A model generated the notes under the pieces. That model saw only the letters and a program-made list of their open reading frames with translations, was not told the DNA's origin and did not search any database. A program made the position numbers and the translations under genes. Below, piece by piece: positions 61,919-64,000 of a stretch of DNA of 64,000 nt; positions within the stretch are counted from its first letter, which is position 1, and each line of letters starts with the position of its first letter. Source of the DNA: Paracoccus cavernae (GTDB lineage: Bacteria; Pseudomonadota; Alphaproteobacteria; Rhodobacterales; Rhodobacteraceae); the NCBI GenBank assembly GCA_030410095.1, contig JAUFRC010000001.1, positions 12,501-76,500 of the forward strand, read 5' to 3'.

Positions 61919-62762
61919 GCGATGTCCCTTGGTTCGAGGGCGATGGGGTCAGCAATTGCCGGATTGCGGCGGCGACACGGTCGGAGCGTTCGACCGGATC
62001 GGCGTCGCGTTCTGCGAAAGCCGCGGAAAGCGCGCTGTAGCGCGGATCATGAAAGAAAAAGATGCCCAGGTGGAAGGACAGGACCGAGAACATCACCGCC
62101 ACATCCGCCGGCATTTTCTGCTGCATGATGTTGCGCGACAGCAGATCGCAAAACCATTCGAGCAGGCGCTCGGGCAGGATGGCGGTGCGGTCGGGCCAGG
62201 CCTGCCGCAAGAGCGAGAGCTGCAGATCGCGCGGGATCGGCGCCGCAAGCTCGGCCGTGCCCGCCAGAGCCTGCGCGCCGCTAAAGCCCCTGCCGAATCC
62301 GCGTTGCGCCATGCCCATTGCGTCGAGCTGTTCGAGCGCATCCTGACAGGCCGTCAGCATCGTCGCGGGCTTTTCGTATTCGAGTGTGGCGAGCTGCTGC
62401 CAATGGCGCGCGAACAGATCGGTCGCCGCCGGATCGGGCGCGCGCCGGACCTGACAGCGGTAGTCGATCCAGCCCGCGCGGTCGAGCGCGCTTTGGTAAA
62501 GCGGATTGGCCTCGAAAGCATAGCCGCAGATCACGCTGGTCGAGAGATAGCCCAGATGTTCGCGCAAAGCCGAAAGCCCGAGATCCTGCGAGCGCTCGTA
62601 GCAGGCGCGGGCGAATTTGCGCTGGATTTCGCGGTCCGACAGCGCGGCATCATCGTCATAGGCGAAGTCGAGAAAGGTGCAGGCTTCGTCGAGATAATGC
62701 TCGATCCTGATGTCGCGACCGGCCGTGCGGGCATCCTCCGAGAGGATGTCGGTCAGTTTCAT
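61911..62762 (-). CDS. Unknown protein of the DUF4123 cluster
   Basis: The intact 283-residue protein is helical: LTDILSEDARTAGRDIRIEH, YLDEACTFLDFAYDDDAALS, GYLSTSVICGYAFEANPLYQ, SVLSFHLGIFFFHDPRYSAL. No transmembrane span, signal peptide or catalytic motif. Start and stop overlap both neighbours (ATGA with the DUF4123 gene, 8 bases with the effector gene), so it is translated in fixed ratio with them. It could be an effector-specific chaperone or adaptor; I do not recognise the family. Confidence 0.6.
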   Translation of the reverse strand: MKLTDILSEDARTAGRDIRIEHYLDEACTFLDFAYDDDAALSDREIQRKFARACYERSQDLGLSALREHLGYLSTSVICGYAFEANPLYQSALDRAGWIDYRCQVRRAPDPAATDLFARHWQQLATLEYEKPATMLTACQDALEQLDAMGMAQRGFGRGFSGAQALAGTAELAAPIPRDLQLSLLRQAWPDRTAILPERLLEWFCDLLSRNIMQQKMPADVAVMFSVLSFHLGIFFFHDPRYSALSAAFAERDADPVERSDRVAAAIRQLLTPSPSNQGTSHG

Positions 62763-63551
62763 GACATCTCTCCCGAGGAGCGGCCGCCGGAGGAAGGCAT
62801 CGGCGCGGGGGCATGGTCAAGAGATCGATGTCGCGCGCGGGAAAGACGCCGGGCGGCAGGGTCGCATCCTTGACGGGTGCGGCAATGTAGCGGCTGGTCA
62901 GCACCATACAGGCGCGATCGGCAGGCTCGGGCGCAATCACCACGGGGCAGGGGCGGAAAAAGCTGACCGCGCCCGGAAGGCTCTGGCTGCGGTAGAGCAT
63001 CATCAGCGCCACCGGCTCCCAGAAACGGAAGTAGATCCAGCGGCCCGCACCATCCTCGATACGGGTGAATTTGCGGAAATGGCGCCAGAGGTCGTCGAGC
63101 CGCGCCGAGGAGCGCAGATACATCGCCGCCGCCTTGTCCCACAGGCCGAGCCCGTTGTCCGCGGCGGTAAACAGGCGCCGCGTAAGGCGGTGGCCGGGTT
63201 CGAGAGCCACCAGCCAAGGCGCGACATGGCCCCAATCGCGCAGGGCGTCGCCCTTGAAAAGGCAGCGGTGGCGCAGCCCGCTGCCGTCGAGGGTTTCGGG
63301 CAGATTGGCGAGCTTGGCGGCGTCTAGGATCGCATAGCTCGCCGGTTTGCTGCCGTCGGGCGCAGGGCCGAAAAGCGCATCATCGAGCGCGGGGATGACC
63401 GAGCGCTTCGGCCAGACCCCGATCTGTGGGTCGAGCGGGGCGAGGTCGCGCAGGCGGAGCAGGTCGAGCGAGAAGACTTCTCCTCGGCGGGCGCAAGCGC
63501 CGCCGGGGGTAACGTCCGTCCCCGTTCCCGTTCCACATTTGGTACAAACAC
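62759..63551 (-). CDS. DUF4123 type VI effector adaptor (frame restored)
   Basis: Shifts near 63478 and 62812 (C run) divide it. The protein reads GVWPKRSVIPALDDALFGPA, KPASYAILDAAKLANLPETL, CLFKGDALRDWGHVAPWLVA and LEPGHRLTRRLF, then LRRHF-like WRHFRKFTRIEDGAGRWIYF and RFWEPVALMMLY. YAILDAA, LF.G.....WG..APWLV and the R-FR-F-RFYDP-type strand are the DUF4123 pattern. DUF4123 proteins (Tap/TEC) load cargo effectors on VgrG. No VgrG lies in the window. The start is ATG 63551 (MFVPNVERERGRTLP). Confidence 0.8.
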
Positions 63552-63843
63552 GCCGTCTACCGTTTAATCACGTTATGGAAAATAATTTAACAGGCCGTAA
63601 AATCTTCGGCAAGAAAGTCTCGATCATAATAAACATAATGGATGTGGGCAACCACGGGCCAAAGCGTCACACCGCCGGTTCCGTCGGGGGCAAAGGGCGG
63701 ACAGGGGGCCTGCGCGGACACTCCTCTCGCAATACGCGGCGCCGCGCATGCCGGAGCGCGCGACGCTTGTTGTCGCCAGAGGTCCGCGGGGGCTGCGCCG
63801 GGCGAGCGCGATGCGTCAGGTGGCGCGCCCCGAGGTTCCGCGC
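63552..63843. other. Intergenic region with AT-rich promoter patch
   Basis: About 63555-63660 is unusually AT-rich for this chromosome (GAAAATAATTTAACAGG, AATAAACATAATGG) and probably contains the promoter of the leftward DUF4123 cluster. Frames in the remaining GC-rich part do not look coding. Confidence 0.4.
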
Positions 63844-64000
63844 TTAGCCCGCTTTGCCCAGATAGGGAATCGCGCCCGCGATATCGGTATCGTCGATCAG
63901 GCGGAAGTGGCTGACCGAGCCCGCCTGACGGGCCTTGGCGAAGGGCGCATATTCGGGGGAATTGGCGAAAGCCAAAGCATCCTCGCGGCTCGGGAAGGTG
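63844..64000 (-). CDS. DUF1330 family protein, C-terminal part
   Basis: The window edge cuts the gene; the visible 51 residues read TFPSREDALAFANSPEYAPF, AKARQAGSVSHFRLIDDTDI and AGAIPYLGKAG. F-PSRExAxxxxxSPEY-xxxxxR is typical of DUF1330 dimeric ferredoxin-like proteins. The TAA is at 63844-63846. Function unknown. Confidence 0.75.
   Translation of the reverse strand, partial: TFPSREDALAFANSPEYAPFAKARQAGSVSHFRLIDDTDIAGAIPYLGKAG

Overview
The window is high-GC DNA from an alphaproteobacterium, most likely a Rhodobacteraceae member of the Paracoccus type. The grounds are the rRNA operon layout (23S-5S-tRNA-fMet), the tripartite tricarboxylate and sitABCD transporters, the Lhr-core/PdeM/ligase operon and the EcfG-type promoters. 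This placement is inference from gene content; no database was searched.

Layout. 1-1849: 3' part of an rRNA operon (23S, 5S, tRNA-fMet). 1850-37056: a ~35 kb genomic island inserted at the 3' end of the tRNA. The last 24 bases of the tRNA plus 3 bases recur at 37030-37056, followed by the hairpin terminator that should lie directly behind the tRNA. The left end carries a large serine recombinase whose stop codon lies inside the tRNA. The left half (3.5-18.9 kb) is a mobile-element graveyard: a complete IS21, two IS21 fragments, an IS3 element split by an IS110 element, other transposase ends, remnants of an AAA/M41 protease, and secreted or ankyrin-type proteins of unknown role. The right half (17-35 kb) is a stress-survival and DNA-repair block: PRC-barrel protein, PAS-HWE histidine kinase, FMN-split-barrel protein, FAD oxidoreductase, radical-SAM/TIGR03915/UdgX repair cassette, ferritin-like protein, membrane protein, the exonuclease-ligase-Lhr-PdeM operon and a large catalase. 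Three of these units have upstream sequences matching the EcfG general-stress promoter (GGAAC, 16-17 bases, xGTT), so the block looks like a portable general-stress regulon.

37057-64000 looks like chromosome. It holds a GNAT gene broken by an IS3 remnant; a tctC-tctB-tctA-tctC carboxylate transporter with a DctB/DctD-like two-component system and a palindromic candidate operator between them; the manganese/iron transporter sitABCD; DoxX; a CPA2 K+/H+ antiporter; a periplasmic molybdenum hydroxylase (three-heme cytochrome c, 2Fe-2S subunit, molybdopterin subunit, XdhC, MocA); a GNAT; and a leftward cluster with a DUF4123 adaptor, an unknown protein, a C39-like peptidase with a peptidoglycan-binding domain, and an exported protein. 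This last cluster is a candidate type VI secretion effector-immunity module.

Caution. Very many genes, including conserved ones, are broken by single-base shifts. In most cases I inspected, the frame is restored by adding one base to a homopolymer of 3-5 bases (G4 for G5, C5 for C6, T4 for T5). The tRNA-fMet acceptor stem lacks one G in the same way. I take most of these as sequence errors and annotate such genes as CDS with a note; transposases with larger lesions are called pseudogenes.
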